Assembly: GCA_937876355.1 (NCBI GenBank)
Contig: CALFHN010000140.1
Coordinates: 1 to 36,071 of the forward strand
Direction: 5' to 3'
Source: an uncultured Bacteroidota bacterium
GTDB lineage: Bacteria; Bacteroidota; Rhodothermia; Rhodothermales; UBA10348
Length of the DNA: 36,071 nucleotides
Positions 34,837 to 36,071 of the stretch are shown in pieces. The stretch's first letter is position 1. Each line of letters begins with the position of its first letter. The notes beneath the pieces are model-generated. The model was not told the origin of the DNA. It saw only the letters and a list, made by a program, of their open reading frames with translations, and ran no database searches. The position numbers and the translations under genes are program-made.

Positions 34837-34874
34837 GACGTAACGCAAAGGGCCATATATACTAGGTTGAAATC

Positions 34875-35255
34875 TTATTTCTGGCCGTTAGTTGCTGCAT
34901 CCGACATTACCCATTCAAGAGCCCCAATGGGCAGGGTGCCGCCAGCCTTAGCCGCGGCGGAATACAGCCAAAATGCTCGGGTCTGTGCGGCCTCGGAGCC
35001 ATCTTCCATCAATAAATCGGCGACAGAAACTGCCAAGTCAGGATGGAAATGTCCTTCTTTTCGGCAAATATCGGTAGTTTGAATCTTGTCCAGAGCTAGA
35101 ACATCCTCCAATTTCAAACCCAAGCTATCGTTTAACCCATTCGCGATAATTTCCGTCGGATCGATTTCTGGATTTTCCCTTTTATTGAACAGAATTAGAG
35201 CCAATACCTGCGCTAGCTGATGGATTTGGCGCATTACAAAGTCTCTTGAAATCAT
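34875..35255 (-). CDS. DUF6483-like conserved hypothetical protein
   Basis: The start at 35255 (MISRDFVMRQIHQLAQVLAL) gives 126 aa and is preferred over an upstream ATG at 35327, because a strong AGGGGGAAGA Shine-Dalgarno lies directly before it. The N-terminus with RDFVMRQIHQLAQVLALILF matches my memory of DUF6483 proteins, which are helical and cytosolic; the resemblance should be checked. The rest (EIIANGLNDSLGLKLEDVLA, then QTRAFWLYSAAAKAG) looks all-helical and has no catalytic motif. It converges on trxB with 38 nt between stops. Function unknown. Confidence 0.65.
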   Translation of the reverse strand: MISRDFVMRQIHQLAQVLALILFNKRENPEIDPTEIIANGLNDSLGLKLEDVLALDKIQTTDICRKEGHFHPDLAVSVADLLMEDGSEAAQTRAFWLYSAAAKAGGTLPIGALEWVMSDAATNGQK

Positions 35256-35433
35256 TCTTCCCCCTTTTTTTGGTTTATTTCCTAAACATGTTCTTGAGGA
35301 CAAACCACACGTATTTGTCATAAGCACTTATGAATAAAGGATTTATCAAAAGTAATTATTGATTACATAATGATTGCAAATACTCTGTTTGAGATCAGAA
35401 TACGACATAGTGATTACACGTAAGATTACAATA
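35256..35433. other. AT-rich intergenic stretch
   Basis: No gene is seen. The sequence is AT-rich with three GATTACA-type motifs (about 35361, 35412 and 35424) and short stretches rich in ATTA. It holds the promoter region of the DUF6483-like gene, but no promoter could be fixed. It marks the change from the denser, higher-GC region to the decayed right edge. Confidence 0.5.
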
Positions 35434-35810
35434 TTATACCCTTGTATGACCCTGATCTGACAGATACTCCTCGTACATCAATCCTAGTAATGTTCTCTTG
35501 ATTTGAGGATTATCCTGAGGAAGGATGTGGAATTCCAGTCTTTCTGTTATAAATGATTGTAAGACCATGTCACTGACCATTTGGATACCACAAGTATGTA
35601 CTACCATTGGGTAATCCGTCTCCAATTGATAATTCTATCTTGATATATCCATTTGGATAATATTGCTCACTCCTGTAAACAATTTCCCTTCACAAACAAA
35701 TCGATCAGATTGATCGATATCCAGGAAATCACACTCTTTAACCTCTGTACACCCTGAGAAATAAAAAAACATATGAATAGTACCATTAATGTTACAACTG
35801 TTTTGAACAT
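35434..35810 (-). pseudogene. Decayed lipoprotein gene with YwqK/MORN-like repeats
   Basis: Three minus-strand frames join into one lipoprotein. Frame one starts at ATG 35810 with a signal (MFKTVVTLMVLFICFF). At the A7 run 35763-35769 (T7 on the coding strand) adding one T restores the second frame, which supplies the lipobox and mature start FSGCTEVKECDFLDIDQSD ... VCEGKLFTG. A second shift near 35668 leads to the third frame, EQYYPNGYIKIEL ... GLPNGSTYLWYPNGQ, then a TGA (35570-35572) and HGL. YYPNG and WYPNGQxHGL are the signature of YwqK/MORN_2 repeat proteins. The gene thus carries at least two frameshifts and one stop. The part below ~35560 is not recognisable. Sequencing or assembly error in this AT-rich tail is the alternative. 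Confidence 0.6.
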
Positions 35811-35941
35811 CTTGACTAGACCTTACTTGGGTTTTGCACAAGGTGGATATCTTATGTAACAGGTACTGACCTCATCCGATCTGGTTTGATATCACTAAGG
35901 TGGATCTTGCAGACCAAAGGTTTCGATTTACGGTTTTATTC

Positions 35942-36071
35942 CTAATTCCTTGTCCTTGTTTTCTCCAATGGATTTCTTCCTTCTGAATCAGTTTTGATCA
36001 ACCAGACATCCCAACTTCCATTTCCGAAGGATTGAGTATTTCCTGTGATAATAAATCCACCGTCAGATGTC
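35942..36071 (-). pseudogene. Tail of a [10 protein letters not shown]-repeat (beta-propeller-like) secreted protein, cut by the window edge
   Basis: The minus frame from the window edge reads [20 protein letters not shown], then [18 protein letters not shown], and ends at a TAG (35942-35944). [10 protein letters not shown]...[10 protein letters not shown] is one blade of a well-known repeat in secreted proteins of marine FCB bacteria, normally present many times and often followed by a T9SS tail. Here the repeat stops abruptly after EKTRTRN with no sorting domain, so the gene is probably truncated or frameshifted. The 5' part lies outside the window. The region 35811-35941 contains no recognisable gene. 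Confidence 0.55.

Noticed and set aside
35361-35432. GATTACA-type repeats as a possible CRISPR or attachment site
   Set aside because: Units are only 7 nt, irregularly spaced, and not associated with cas genes, an integrase or a tRNA.

Overview
The window reads as chromosome of a Gram-negative bacterium of the Bacteroidota/FCB type, most likely a Rhodothermota/Balneolota-like or Marinimicrobia-like lineage. The evidence is a type IX secretion (T9SS) type A C-terminal domain on a secreted protein (NYPNPFNPS...GMYLYRI), a PorV/PorQ-family outer-membrane protein, TonB-dependent import, many lipoproteins, CRTAC1/FG-GAP and TPR proteins, and a short-form PurL. The lineage is inferred from protein style only; no 16S rRNA is present.

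Layout. Positions 1-650 hold the 3' end of 23S rRNA, a structured spacer, 5S rRNA and a strong intrinsic terminator. Positions 821-9196 hold a GH16 laminarinase-type lipoprotein, a membrane multiheme cytochrome c fused to TPRs, a convergent CRTAC1-type FG-GAP lipoprotein, a TPR protein and a membrane-anchored SGNH hydrolase with a TPR-like tail.

Positions 9214-19181 are a beta-glucan (probably laminarin or laminari-oligosaccharide) utilisation module: a LacI/PurR-type regulator, an exported GH3, a small lipoprotein, a sodium/solute symporter, a cytosolic GH3, and a T9SS-exported protein with carbohydrate-binding-like domains. Four identical 14-bp sites, TGAAAACCTTTTCA, lie in its control regions and nowhere else I could find. 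They are the probable operators of the LacI protein. Positions 19350-28375 continue on the same strand with a TonB-dependent receptor, a very large secreted FN3-type protein, a PorV/PorQ protein and a lipoprotein PpiC isomerase. No SusD homologue is present. A perfect intrinsic terminator is embedded in the signal-peptide codons of the isomerase.

Positions 28483-30901 (minus strand) encode SxtJ, a NodU/CmcH-type carbamoyltransferase and a DUF5989 mini-protein, a recurrent neighbourhood of unsettled function. Positions 31140-34836 are housekeeping: purL, thioredoxin and thioredoxin reductase. A DUF6483-like gene follows on the minus strand. The last ~700 bases are AT-richer and contain gene remnants: a frameshifted lipoprotein with YwqK/MORN-like repeats, and the tail of a [10 protein letters not shown]-repeat protein cut by the window edge.

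Proposed working model (inference): GH16 cuts beta-1,3-glucan outside the cell. The T9SS protein and/or the FN3 protein capture fragments, and the TonB receptor imports them. The exported GH3 trims them in the periplasm, the symporter carries glucose or short oligomers inward, and the cytosolic GH3 finishes. LacI senses the product and controls the module through the 14-bp operators.
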